Of a DNA stretch of 64,000 nt, positions 49,772 through 58,180 are shown one piece after another (the first letter of the stretch is position 1; each line of letters begins with the position of its first letter). The notes under the pieces were generated by a model. It was given only the letters and a program-made list of their open reading frames with translations, searched no databases and was not told the DNA's origin. A program made the translations under genes and the position numbers. Source of the stretch: Prochlorococcus sp. AG-388-A01 (lineage in GTDB: Bacteria > Cyanobacteriota > Cyanobacteriia > PCC-6307 > Cyanobiaceae); contig QCGK01000005.1 of NCBI GenBank assembly GCA_003279945.1, forward strand, positions 1 through 64,000, in the 5' to 3' direction.

Positions 49772-51160
49772 ATGTTTTTGAAATCATTGAATATTTTTTC
49801 TCTGCAGAATAAAGATATTTTTTCAAATTCTCTATTAATAAGTTTTTGTGGACTTTTAATTATATTTTTTTTGTTGATTTTTGGGAGGAAATTTAAACTA
49901 GCCGTTCAACTCGAAAGATTTGGATTACCAATAGCAGTTATATCAGGAATTTTAGGTATATCTATTGGTCCATTTGGAGCAATACACTTTTTGCCAAAAG
50001 AAACAATCAATGTATGGAGTAATTTTCCTACTCCTCTTTTATCATTAGTCTTCGCAACTTTAATGATGGGAAGACCTATCCCAAATATAAATGGTTTAGT
50101 TAAACCAATTTTTAATCAATTCCTATTAGCTCTTTCCCTAGGTTTCGGTCAATTTTTCATTGGTGGTCTAGTTGTAAAATATTTTTTGCCTCCATATATT
50201 GATGCAAATCCTCTAATGGGATGTTTAATAGAGGTCGGTTTTGAGGGTGGTCATGGAGCTGCATCAATAATCGGTGAAAGTTTTAATAAACTAGGTTTCT
50301 CAAATGGTTTAGATCTTGGTTTAGCTATGGCAACAATGGGTCTTTTATCATCTTCAATACTGGGTAGTATATTTATTTTTCTTGGGAGAACTTTAGGTAT
50401 CTCAGGTACTGAGGAAATTCTTGAACAGAAAAATAATCTAAAGGAAAAAAATAAGATTAGAATTTTTGCAGATTTAAGAATTTTTATAATAAATCTTGGA
50501 TTCTCCGGTTTGGCAATTTCTTTTGGCGTCTTGCTACTTAAATTTTTAAGGTATATTTCAAGTTCTCTAGGTGATTTTTCGAAGGAAATTATTTTTTCAC
50601 TACCAGTATTCCCTTTTATCCTTATAGGTTCGCTCCTTATTAGATATATTTTAGAGAAAACCAAAAAAACAGAGTTCATTTCAAATATTCTGCAAAGGGA
50701 GATTGGTATTTTATCTACAGACTTATTGATTTTTACAGCTATGGCGAGTTTAGATATTGCTGTTGTTTTTGATAATTGGATATTAATTTTAGAGTTTACT
50801 ATTTTCGGTTTATTTTGGAATTTAATCTGCATTGCATATTTTGCATACTTTATTTTTGATGATTACTGGTTTGAAAAAAGTTTGATAGAGTTTGGAAATT
50901 CTACAGGTGTAGTAGCTTCTGGGTTACTTCTTTTGAGGCTTGCAGATCCTAAAAATATTTCTAAGACTTTACCAATTTTCACATCAAAACAGCTATTCGC
51001 TCAGTTAATTCTTTCAGGTGGACTATTCACAGTTCTGGCACCATTAATGATTTCTAGAATTGGTCTAGAATATTGGACAGAAATTTGTGCCCTAATTACA
51101 TTCGCAATTCTTATTATTGCATTCATTTTTAATAAAGTAGATATGAAAAAGTTTCAATAA
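49772..51160 (+). CDS. gltS: Sodium/glutamate symporter-family transporter
   Basis: A 462-residue membrane protein of the GltS (ESS) family, about ten to twelve transmembrane helices in two inverted halves. The recognisable parts are LERFGLPIAVISGILGI (about 48-64), a GCLIEVGFEGGHGAASIIGESF motif near residue 150-171 (in part), and the second-half EFGNSTGVVASGLLLLRLADP. In this family such Gly/Ser-rich re-entrant loops bind sodium and glutamate. Substrate specificity in marine cyanobacteria is not established. It follows the pcbA terminator by about 40 bp, so it needs its own promoter. Confidence 0.88.
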   Translation: MFLKSLNIFSLQNKDIFSNSLLISFCGLLIIFFLLIFGRKFKLAVQLERFGLPIAVISGILGISIGPFGAIHFLPKETINVWSNFPTPLLSLVFATLMMGRPIPNINGLVKPIFNQFLLALSLGFGQFFIGGLVVKYFLPPYIDANPLMGCLIEVGFEGGHGAASIIGESFNKLGFSNGLDLGLAMATMGLLSSSILGSIFIFLGRTLGISGTEEILEQKNNLKEKNKIRIFADLRIFIINLGFSGLAISFGVLLLKFLRYISSSLGDFSKEIIFSLPVFPFILIGSLLIRYILEKTKKTEFISNILQREIGILSTDLLIFTAMASLDIAVVFDNWILILEFTIFGLFWNLICIAYFAYFIFDDYWFEKSLIEFGNSTGVVASGLLLLRLADPKNISKTLPIFTSKQLFAQLILSGGLFTVLAPLMISRIGLEYWTEICALITFAILIIAFIFNKVDMKKFQ

Positions 51161-51164
51161 AAAC

Positions 51165-51190
51165 TCTAGAATGGTTCTAGATTTAATTTT
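51165..51190 (+). terminator. Possible weak terminator after gltS
   Basis: TCTAGAA and TTCTAGA (51165-51171 and 51175-51181) form a perfect seven-base stem with a TGG loop, four bases after the gltS stop, followed by an AT-rich, T-biased tract. The stem is short and AT-rich, so termination would be partial, with some read-through into the next small gene. Confidence 0.4.
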
Positions 51191-51202
51191 ATTTTTATTT
51201 TA

Positions 51203-51460
51203 ATGTCATTTACCCCCTACGATATTCCACCTCAAGAAAATAAAGGGAAGTGGTTTAGGAGTCATTTACTTGGAAGGGAAATCGAACTTGGTGAATTGTA
51301 TAGTCTTGGATCAAATGATTTAGATCTGCTTATGGCAGAGACTGCAGAAATTAGAAGCGATCCTGATTTTAAGGAAAAAAATATAGGGAAATTCAGGACT
51401 GCAGGATATTTTTTGGAGTTAGCAAGAATAATTGAGAGAAGGAAGTTGTTAGAAAGTTAA
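51203..51460 (+). CDS. Small conserved hypothetical protein
   Basis: An 85-residue acidic/basic mixed soluble protein that looks strongly constrained (YDIPPQENKGKWFRSHLLG, then GSNDLDLLMAETAEIRSDP and FRTAGYFLELARIIERRKLL). It is predicted mostly helical, with no membrane segment, cysteine or catalytic motif. I believe related proteins occur across marine picocyanobacteria, but I cannot give a function. The stop overlaps the end of the convergent glutathione S-transferase-like gene by 4 bp. Confidence 0.75.
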   Translation: MSFTPYDIPPQENKGKWFRSHLLGREIELGELYSLGSNDLDLLMAETAEIRSDPDFKEKNIGKFRTAGYFLELARIIERRKLLES

Positions 51461-52116
51461 TTAGAAGGAAAATAATTGTTTCTAGAATATGGTTTCCATA
51501 ATTCGTATTTATACATTAAGGATTTAAATTTTTTATTATTCTCAAACGAATCTAACCAGTTTTTTATTGATGGCTCAAAGTAATTTGTCCTTTTTTGACT
51601 TTCACAAGCGATTCTAAATTGTCTTACAAAAGGCCAAATAGACCAATCAGCGATTGTGGGGTCATCTCCAAAAAAGTATTTGTTTTCTGCAAGAATTTCG
51701 TTCCATCTCTTGATAAATTTAAGTGCATTTGTGAAATGAAATTCTTCATTACTATTTTGATATCTTGTAGCATATTTAAATCGATCTAAATGATATTTGA
51801 ATTCGTTATCGTTTTCATTAATTATTTCAAAAATATCTTCTTTCTTATTATCAGGAAAATAGATGACTCTAATGTTTTCCTTTTTTGACTTTGAAAGTGC
51901 CCATAGAATAATCTCAAGGCTTTCTTCAATAACTTCACTATTTTTTTTAACTAGTATTGGGACAGTTTTTGTCTTTGATTTGTTTAGAAAATCGAGAGGT
52001 TTATTTTTTAAATCAATTTCTCTTATCTCTACTTTTATTTCACAAATTAATAGGGCCCATCTAGCACGAATTGCATATGGACATCTTCGAAATGAATATA
52101 AAATATCGTTTGTCAT
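51457..52116 (-). CDS. Glutathione S-transferase-like protein
   Basis: A 219-residue protein with an N-terminal thioredoxin-like domain. It starts with ILYSFRRCPYAIRARWALL, where Cys12-Pro13 is the position of the active-site cysteine of omega or glutaredoxin-like transferases. The TKTVPILVKK cis-Pro motif (about 48-57) and EESLEIILWAL follow. The helical C-terminal domain contains the DDPTIADWSIWPFVRQFR segment, a typical N-capping box. It probably uses glutathione for reduction or conjugation, with unknown substrate. Its start is divergent from the GIY-YIG gene, 74 bp apart. Confidence 0.88.
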   Translation of the reverse strand: MTNDILYSFRRCPYAIRARWALLICEIKVEIREIDLKNKPLDFLNKSKTKTVPILVKKNSEVIEESLEIILWALSKSKKENIRVIYFPDNKKEDIFEIINENDNEFKYHLDRFKYATRYQNSNEEFHFTNALKFIKRWNEILAENKYFFGDDPTIADWSIWPFVRQFRIACESQKRTNYFEPSIKNWLDSFENNKKFKSLMYKYELWKPYSRNNYFPSN

Positions 52117-52190
52117 TTTGTAAAAACTTTTAATTTCCTTGATTCTTTTAGTATTATTTAAATAGGAATAGATTTAATTTTACAACGCTA

Positions 52191-52733
52191 ATGTCGGGAT
52201 ATGTTTACCTTATAAGAGTTGGAGATCTTTATAGAATTGGTAAAACAGATAATCTTGAAAAGAAAATTAAGAAATTGAAACCAGATGAATTATTAACATC
52301 GATAATGACAAAGGAGCCAGAAACTCTTGAAGCAAGGTTACTAAGAAAGTATAAGTCCCAAAGAATTCCTGAAACTGGTTATTTAAAGCTTTCTAAAAGA
52401 CAGATTAGAGAGTGTAAAAAGCAATTTGAATTAAAGGGAAACTTACCTCACACTTTAGATGCTGAAGTTTCCATTACTCTATTTGCCTCTTTTTTATTGT
52501 TTTTATTAAGTGATTTGGTTTTAAATTATTTAAATTTTGGATTTTTAAAATCCGTATCTTATGCATTTGGAGTGGCATCTTTACCAATGGTTGTGTTATT
52601 TATTACAGGTAGTTTTGGGGGATATTTTTCTGAAGATTTATCTCTTTTTTCATTGTTAACTAACCGAATAAAAGGCTTATTTATTGCAATTGCAATGCTA
52701 ACAATGGCTTACTTAATTTTTAATTTAGGCTAA
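52191..52733 (+). CDS. GIY-YIG-like domain protein with membrane tail
   Basis: A 180-residue protein whose N-terminal 75 residues match the GIY-YIG/T5orf172-like nuclease fold: GYVYLIRVGDLYRIGKTDNLEKKIKKLK (3-30, in part) with the GxxYRIGKT core. The C-terminal half has two or three transmembrane helices (about 93-114, 122-142 and 159-178). The usual catalytic Glu of GIY-YIG nucleases may be the Glu in EPETLEARLLRK, but activity is doubtful. A membrane-bound version is unusual. Convergent with the SDR gene, overlapping by 4 bp. Confidence 0.78.
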   Translation: MSGYVYLIRVGDLYRIGKTDNLEKKIKKLKPDELLTSIMTKEPETLEARLLRKYKSQRIPETGYLKLSKRQIRECKKQFELKGNLPHTLDAEVSITLFASFLLFLLSDLVLNYLNFGFLKSVSYAFGVASLPMVVLFITGSFGGYFSEDLSLFSLLTNRIKGLFIAIAMLTMAYLIFNLG

Positions 52734-53437
52734 ATTTCATAATTACAATTTAAGGAAATTTCAAATGGAACTGATTGGGTCGGCAGCTTCAGAATAGTGG
52801 AGCATATCTCTGCAATATCCTCAGGTTGAGTCATGCTTGATTTATCTAAGGAGGAGATGTTTTGGGCCATTTCTGTATTAACCCAACTTGGACAAATTGC
52901 TGAAATTCTTATATTTTTATCCCAACCTTTATTTTTCATTGTTTGGCATAATCCCATCAAAGCAAATTTTGAAGAAGAATAAGCGGCTAAATCCCCTTTG
53001 GATCTTTTCCCGCTCATTGAGACTAAAACAATTATTCTGCCCCTTTCTGAAGCACTCAAATGTTCCCAAGCAAGCCTACATAAATTCCAAATTGCTAAAA
53101 AATTGATATTTATGGTATTTAAAATTTCTTCCTCATCGCCATCTCTAAATAAAAAAGGAACTTTTGATAATACTCCAGAACAATTTATAACTGAATCAAA
53201 TTCCCCAAATTCATCTAAGGTATTTTTTATCCAATTTTCGGCTGAAATTTTTTTTAATGCGTCATATTCGTTAATTAAAATTTTTCCTTTTGGCCATTTA
53301 TTTGGATCAATGATACTTCCATTTAATGATTTTAAATCTCTAATACCAACACTAATTCTGTTGCCTTCTTTTAATTCTTTATGTGCAATATTTAGTCCAA
53401 TACCTCTATTAGCTCCACTTATTAGAATTGTTCTCAT
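52730..53437 (-). CDS. Short-chain dehydrogenase/reductase
   Basis: A 235-residue SDR with the classical nucleotide loop LISGANRGIGLNIA (5-18), an NCSGVL segment corresponding to the NNAG motif, a serine in VLVSMSGKRS and the catalytic YSSSKFALMG. The Tyr/Lys pair is intact, so activity is expected, but the substrate is unknown. Its start lies 7 bp downstream of the lycopene cyclase gene stop on the same strand, so it is likely cotranscribed with it. A direct role in carotenoid metabolism is not supported by the sequence. Confidence 0.88.
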   Translation of the reverse strand: MRTILISGANRGIGLNIAHKELKEGNRISVGIRDLKSLNGSIIDPNKWPKGKILINEYDALKKISAENWIKNTLDEFGEFDSVINCSGVLSKVPFLFRDGDEEEILNTININFLAIWNLCRLAWEHLSASERGRIIVLVSMSGKRSKGDLAAYSSSKFALMGLCQTMKNKGWDKNIRISAICPSWVNTEMAQNISSLDKSSMTQPEDIAEICSTILKLPTQSVPFEISLNCNYEI

Positions 53438-53444
53438 TTTGAAA

Positions 53445-54728
53445 CTATATATTTGGAAATATAATCCTGAGTAACATTTTAAACTCTCTACCGTGCATTA
53501 CCATAAGTCCTTTCTTTACACTCCATGGGGCCTTTATAAACATTATGCACATAGCGTATACAATCTCTTTTAAAGACAAAGTATCAGTTAGAAAACCATA
53601 CCATTGATTTTTGGGTAGTTGGAAAAAACTGCCAAAAAATTCCCTCAATAATTTTTCGTCAAATCTCATAAGTTTTTCTAATCCAAATTGGTAAAGTGAT
53701 TTCTTTCTAATTAATTCTTTTGACCATAAAGTCTCCCAACCCCTTCTAGCAATATGATAGGTACTAAGATTTTTGTTTTTAATTGCATCTGATACTGCTT
53801 TTGCGACAAGTGGAGCTCTTCTTAAAACATTACCAATTAAGTATCCAGATGCAGGATGCACCATTGAAGCAGCCCCACCATACCCAAGTATTTGTTGTTT
53901 GAAATCTGGTATTGGCATATTCATTGGTAGAAACAAACCGAGTTCTTCGTGTTGCATACTTGTTATAGATATGTTTCTGTAAGATAACCTTTTTTCCAAT
54001 CTCTCTTTTAAATCATCCATTGTTAAGGGATTTACTAAACCAAGAGATGTCTCTTCAAGAAAATACTTCCCATTTCCCATATCCATTGCATAAAGAAAAG
54101 TGGGAGGTTCTTTTTTTTGCTCTTCATTAAGATGGTCATTTCTATAATCCATTAATACAAACTGCCCCTTTTTAAGAGGAGGTTTACTGAAATTTCCCAC
54201 TATCCCGTAACAAGTCTGGACTGCTAAAGGACCACATGATTTTAATTTAAGAAAAACAGGATCATATCCTGTTGCATCTACTACTAATCTCGCAGAATAA
54301 GTTTTCCCATCATTTGTTGTAACAGTACTTTTATACTTTTCAAAAATTATTTTATCTGCATAACCTTGATGCCATTTAATGAAAGACTTATTGCATTCAT
54401 TAAGCCAAAAATTATGGAGTTTCTTCTTGTCAAATAGTCCGTAATCTAATGAATGTTCAGTAGCTTTATTCTCATCGTGCTGCTCTTCTAAAGCGCCATG
54501 ACCAAAAAAACTTACAGTATTCTTCCATCTATATTCGAGTAAATCCTGAAGCCCAAGTTGATCAACCTCCTCCCCCCAAATACCATAAGTATTTGGCCAT
54601 GGTTCATCTGGTCCATTTGGAGAAAGGACTTCAACATTTAATTTCTCTTTGCCTAAAGCTGATGCAATTGCCATACCTGCAGGTCCTGCGCCCAAAACAA
54701 GAACATCTGGTAAGCATTGTATAGACAT
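53445..54728 (-). CDS. crtL: Lycopene cyclase, plant-type CrtL family
   Basis: A flavin-dependent, membrane-associated enzyme that closes the end rings of lycopene. The 427-residue protein has the FAD-binding VLVLGAGPAGMAIASAL (9-25) and the family motif NTYGIWGEEVDQLGL (about 47-61). Later motifs are VVDATGYDP and GGAASMVHPASGYLIGNVLRRAP. Prochlorococcus is known to have two such paralogues, a beta cyclase and one that also makes epsilon rings for alpha-carotene. I favour the epsilon-type (crtL-e) because I recall that paralogue near the pcbA region, but this is memory of gene order and not proof. Confidence 0.88.
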   Translation of the reverse strand: MSIQCLPDVLVLGAGPAGMAIASALGKEKLNVEVLSPNGPDEPWPNTYGIWGEEVDQLGLQDLLEYRWKNTVSFFGHGALEEQHDENKATEHSLDYGLFDKKKLHNFWLNECNKSFIKWHQGYADKIIFEKYKSTVTTNDGKTYSARLVVDATGYDPVFLKLKSCGPLAVQTCYGIVGNFSKPPLKKGQFVLMDYRNDHLNEEQKKEPPTFLYAMDMGNGKYFLEETSLGLVNPLTMDDLKERLEKRLSYRNISITSMQHEELGLFLPMNMPIPDFKQQILGYGGAASMVHPASGYLIGNVLRRAPLVAKAVSDAIKNKNLSTYHIARRGWETLWSKELIRKKSLYQFGLEKLMRFDEKLLREFFGSFFQLPKNQWYGFLTDTLSLKEIVYAMCIMFIKAPWSVKKGLMVMHGREFKMLLRIIFPNI

Positions 54729-54952
54729 TAAATATGAATCTTCTTATTAAAGGAATTTGTGAAACAAAATATAATTTCTGCTACTAATTTTTTATTTTTC
54801 ATTCAATATCTGTAATGAGAGTAGGTTTATATTAATAAAAATACTCAAATACTAGTGACTTAGTTTTCAGTGTTTTAACAATAATTTATAAGATTACAAA
54901 ATAAAAAAAACTTAAAATATTTTTTTATTATAGAAATATTTATAAAGTTTAA

Positions 54953-55954
54953 ATGATTCAAAATAAAAATATTTTAATTACAGGAGGCAATTCAGGCATA
55001 GGGTTTTTTGCCATTATTAATTTATTAAAGACGAAAAATAATTTATATGTTGTAATAAAATCTGAATTAAGAAAAAATGAATTTCTCAAAATAATTGATA
55101 AATATTTCGATAAAAATTATCTCAATAAATATTTAAATATTATTGAAAATTGTGATCTTTCAGATCTAGAGAATATTAAAAAAATTAAAGATTACTTTAA
55201 TTCTAAAAAGATTTTTTTAGATGTTGTTGTTCTAAATGCAGGATTGCAATATACAGGTTCTTTTTACCCTAAAGTATCAAAACAAGGCATAGAACTAACT
55301 TTTGCAGTTAATCATCTCGCACATTTTTACTTGGTGAATATCTTAAAAGATTATGTTAGAGATGACGAAGAATCTAGAATCATTATTACATCATCGGATG
55401 TTCACGATCCCAAAAGCTCAGGCGGAAATATAGGAAAGTTAGCGGGACTTAATAATTTAGTTGATTTTAGGAAAAAAGTTACTGGTCAATTTTTAAATTT
55501 TAATGCTGATGAATCTTATAAAAATAGTAAGTTATGTAATATTTTGTTTGCTAAAGAACTTGTAAATAAATTAAAAAAATCCTCTAGTAAAATCTCTGTA
55601 ATTACATGGGCTCCTGGTCTCGTAATACCAAATGATAATTCAGGTTTTTTTAGATATAGTAAACGTTTTAATCTCTTTGGATATTTGATTTTTTCTAAAG
55701 TCGCAAAAAATATTTTAGGAATTTCTGAAAGTATAGAAAATGCTGGAAAGATTCTTTCTGAGATTGTCCTTGATTCAAATCTAAATAATATCGGTTTCAT
55801 ACATTTAAGTAATAAACTTGTCTCTTTTAAAAAACATAAATTAGTCGAAAGTAATGTTAGTGATGAAGCAAATAGTGCTGTTTTGGCTTCAAAACTTTGG
55901 GCTTTAAGTGAAGAGATTTGCGGATCATTTGGCTTTATTACTTTCAATATTTAA
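54953..55954 (+). CDS. Protochlorophyllide reductase-like SDR
   Basis: A 333-residue SDR resembling light-dependent protochlorophyllide reductase (POR) and retinol-dehydrogenase-like proteins. The nucleotide loop is ILITGGNSGIGFFA (7-20), NAG is at 95-97, Ser147/148 lie in IITSSDVHDP, and the catalytic Tyr189/Lys193 are in SYKNSK. The FAVNHLAHFYLVNIL segment is common to POR relatives. It may be a POR paralogue that reduces another substrate. A 224-bp gap with no visible gene lies upstream. Its 3' end overlaps the convergent MscS gene by 30 bp. Confidence 0.82.
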   Translation: MIQNKNILITGGNSGIGFFAIINLLKTKNNLYVVIKSELRKNEFLKIIDKYFDKNYLNKYLNIIENCDLSDLENIKKIKDYFNSKKIFLDVVVLNAGLQYTGSFYPKVSKQGIELTFAVNHLAHFYLVNILKDYVRDDEESRIIITSSDVHDPKSSGGNIGKLAGLNNLVDFRKKVTGQFLNFNADESYKNSKLCNILFAKELVNKLKKSSSKISVITWAPGLVIPNDNSGFFRYSKRFNLFGYLIFSKVAKNILGISESIENAGKILSEIVLDSNLNNIGFIHLSNKLVSFKKHKLVESNVSDEANSAVLASKLWALSEEICGSFGFITFNI

Positions 55955-56962
55955 GGTTTGTGTTGGGAATGCAAACTCTATATTATTAACTGCGAATTCC
56001 TCAATTATTTTTAAATTTATAGATTGTTGAGCTTCCATTGCAGCAAGATAATTATTTGTTGGTATGTAATAAACAAGTTCGAAATTAAGACTGAAGTCGC
56101 CAAAATCTGTAAAATGACATCTATCAAAAGAAGCATCTTTTGTTTCTTCAACTATTTTTTTAATTATTATTGGAATTAATTTCATAAGTTTTGGAGAGGT
56201 TTCATAAATAACTCCCAATTTATGCACTAACCTCCTTTTTTCCATTTGTGCGTAATTTGAAATTATTCCATTTGTGAGGGAGCTATTGCTCATTACTATT
56301 ACTTCTCCATTAATACTTCTTATCCTTGAGGATCTCACTCCTACCCTCTCAACCATTCCCAAAACTCCATCAGATTTTATAAACTCACCTTTTTGAAAAG
56401 GTTTATCAAGCAAAATTGTTATATATTCAAAAAACTCCTGAACTGGATCTTTCAAAGCTAATCCTGCTCCAATACCACCTGCACTGAGTAAAGCCCAAAT
56501 GGCAGTCATTTGAACACCTATATTTTGCAAGAAAAATATTGAGCCAATAGACCATGTTAATGCTTTTATCAAAGGAGTTAATGAAGATATCATTGAACTG
56601 ATTGAGGAATCACTAATTTTGGATATCGATTCTGTTAAAGACCTGATTATAACTTTGTTAAGAGCTTTTATGATGATTATCAATATAAATAATTTTAGAA
56701 TATTTAATAAGACAGATATAAAAGTTATTTCATCAGCAAAAAAATAGTCAATTGAGAAATAAAATGAGAGGAGGAAACCTATAGGTTTTATAATTCCAGA
56801 GATTACCTCAAAAATAAAATCATCAAAATTTGTTTTTGTCCTTTTGGAGATCTTTTTAAAAAATATTTTTGAAAGTTTAGAAATTATTATCGACAATAAA
56901 ATTCCAATAAAAAAAATAGAAGTTGCTAGAAGGAAGCTTTCAGTAACTAATTTCATATTCAA
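55925..56962 (-). CDS. MscS-family mechanosensitive channel
   Basis: A 345-residue small-conductance mechanosensitive channel type protein, protecting against turgor or osmotic shock. Four or five transmembrane helices lie in the first 160 residues. The conserved pore helix and beginning of the beta domain are visible in ALLSAGGIGAGLALKDPVQEFFEYITILLDKPFQKGEFI (about 158 on, given in part). The RSSRIRSINGEVIVMSNSSL segment is typical of the family. Upstream it has 72 bp before the isochorismatase gene stop. The last 30 bp overlap the POR-like gene. Confidence 0.9.
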   Translation of the reverse strand: MNMKLVTESFLLATSIFFIGILLSIIISKLSKIFFKKISKRTKTNFDDFIFEVISGIIKPIGFLLSFYFSIDYFFADEITFISVLLNILKLFILIIIIKALNKVIIRSLTESISKISDSSISSMISSLTPLIKALTWSIGSIFFLQNIGVQMTAIWALLSAGGIGAGLALKDPVQEFFEYITILLDKPFQKGEFIKSDGVLGMVERVGVRSSRIRSINGEVIVMSNSSLTNGIISNYAQMEKRRLVHKLGVIYETSPKLMKLIPIIIKKIVEETKDASFDRCHFTDFGDFSLNFELVYYIPTNNYLAAMEAQQSINLKIIEEFAVNNIEFAFPTQTLNIESNKAK

Positions 56963-57034
56963 ATAAATCCTAAAAAATTTATATCTAATAAAATTTTAAA
57001 TTATCTCTAAACAAGAAACCAGCCTTGATTTTCT

Positions 57035-57604
57035 TTAACTAATTATTATTTTTCTAATTTCTTTAAATTCTTTTCTATCCGCAGTTTTGCATAATTCAAA
57101 AATTATTGATTCGGTAGTTGTTAAGATTGCCCCCTTCTGAGTCATTCTCTGTAATGCTATTTCATGATCTATCCTATTTCGACTGCTCATGGCATCTGAT
57201 ATAAGAATAACCTCAAATCCTTTATGTAAAAAATCTAAAACTGTTTGTTGAATACAAATATGCGTTTCGATACCACAAACTATCAAATTTGTTATTTTCT
57301 TATTTTTAAGTTCTGTTAAAATTTCTTGTATATTAGCTAAGCTAAATTCCATCTTTTCAATTTTATTAAATTCTGCTTTAGGCAATAATTCAGGGATTGT
57401 TTGCCCCAATTTGAGTGGGTTCTGTTCAGATACAAATATGTTTTCTTCTAAAATTTGGTAAGCATTTATTAGCTTTTTGATGTTTCTGATTATTGAATCC
57501 TTATTAAAAATTGGTCTCATTATTTTTTCCTGAATATCAATAATTAGTAAGGCTTTTACTTTCGTGGATATTTTATCAGAAGAGTTTTCATGATCCTTCA
57601 TCAT
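57035..57604 (-). CDS. Isochorismatase-like cysteine hydrolase
   Basis: A 189-residue cysteine hydrolase of the isochorismatase family. The triad is Asp23 in LLIIDIQEKI, Lys84 in KIEKMEFS, and Cys117 in VCGIETHICIQQTVLD. This GIETHIC subtype matches the YcaC/ISOC1-2-like group of unknown substrate rather than true isochorismatases. The start may be either of two adjacent ATG codons. It is divergent from fur, with 117 bp between. The family is often attributed to detoxification or nicotinamide hydrolysis, which cannot be decided here. Confidence 0.86.
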   Translation of the reverse strand: MMKDHENSSDKISTKVKALLIIDIQEKIMRPIFNKDSIIRNIKKLINAYQILEENIFVSEQNPLKLGQTIPELLPKAEFNKIEKMEFSLANIQEILTELKNKKITNLIVCGIETHICIQQTVLDFLHKGFEVILISDAMSSRNRIDHEIALQRMTQKGAILTTTESIIFELCKTADRKEFKEIRKIIIS

Positions 57605-57721
57605 TTCTATATAAACATATCTTCAACATAATATTTTGAAGAACTTTAGTAAACAATTTAAATTAAAAAGTTGTTTTACTCTCATCTGGAGTTATTATTG
57701 AGAATAGTAATGAGTTAATTT

Positions 57722-58174
57722 TTGTCATTATCTTCTCAATATAATTTCATTACATCTCCTCTTGGAGATGGTTTACATAAAGATGGGAAGAGGTTAACTC
57801 CTCAGAGGCTTAAGGTTCTTAATTTATTTGAAAGTATTGGTTCTGGAAAGCATCTAAGTGCAGAAGAGGTTCATCAAAATTTAGTTGAATCAAGTTCCAA
57901 AGTTTCACTTGCAACAGTTTATAGAACTTTAAGACTTTTAGTACAGATGGGTTTGCTTCATGAATTAGAACTCATTGAGGGAGGACATAGATATGAATTG
58001 CTTAGTAACGACACTCCTGATCATCATCATTTGATTTGTATTAGATGTGGAAGAACAGAAGAATTCGAAAATGAGGAAGTTTTGGAAGCAGGCAAAGTTG
58101 CAGCAAAAGTTAATGGTTTTAAACTAATTGAATCCTCTTTAAATGTAAGAGCTATATGTCCTAATTGCATTTAG
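57722..58174 (+). CDS. fur: Ferric uptake regulator family protein
   Basis: A 150-residue metal-dependent DNA-binding repressor. The winged-helix region contains KRLTPQRLKVLNLFE and SLATVYRTLRLLVQMGLLHEL (about 63-82). The regulatory metal ligands are in HHHLICIRCG (His101-103), and the structural zinc site has Cys106, Cys109, Cys146 and Cys149. The HHHLICIRCG and four-Cys pattern fit Fur, although Zur or PerR cannot be excluded without functional data. The start is TTG, making the exact N-terminus uncertain by a few codons. Its stop is 6 bp from the convergent arsS gene. Confidence 0.88.
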   Translation: MSLSSQYNFITSPLGDGLHKDGKRLTPQRLKVLNLFESIGSGKHLSAEEVHQNLVESSSKVSLATVYRTLRLLVQMGLLHELELIEGGHRYELLSNDTPDHHHLICIRCGRTEEFENEEVLEAGKVAAKVNGFKLIESSLNVRAICPNCI

Positions 58175-58180
58175 CAGATT

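Noticed and set aside
50251-50832. 193-codon frame on the minus strand inside gltS
   Set aside because: It is fully antisense to a well-supported membrane transporter and its product looks like translated antisense, rich in Lys, Ile and Ser with no motif.
55516-55947. 143-codon minus-strand frame inside the POR-like gene
   Set aside because: It is antisense to a gene with intact SDR motifs, and no domain or upstream signal supports it.
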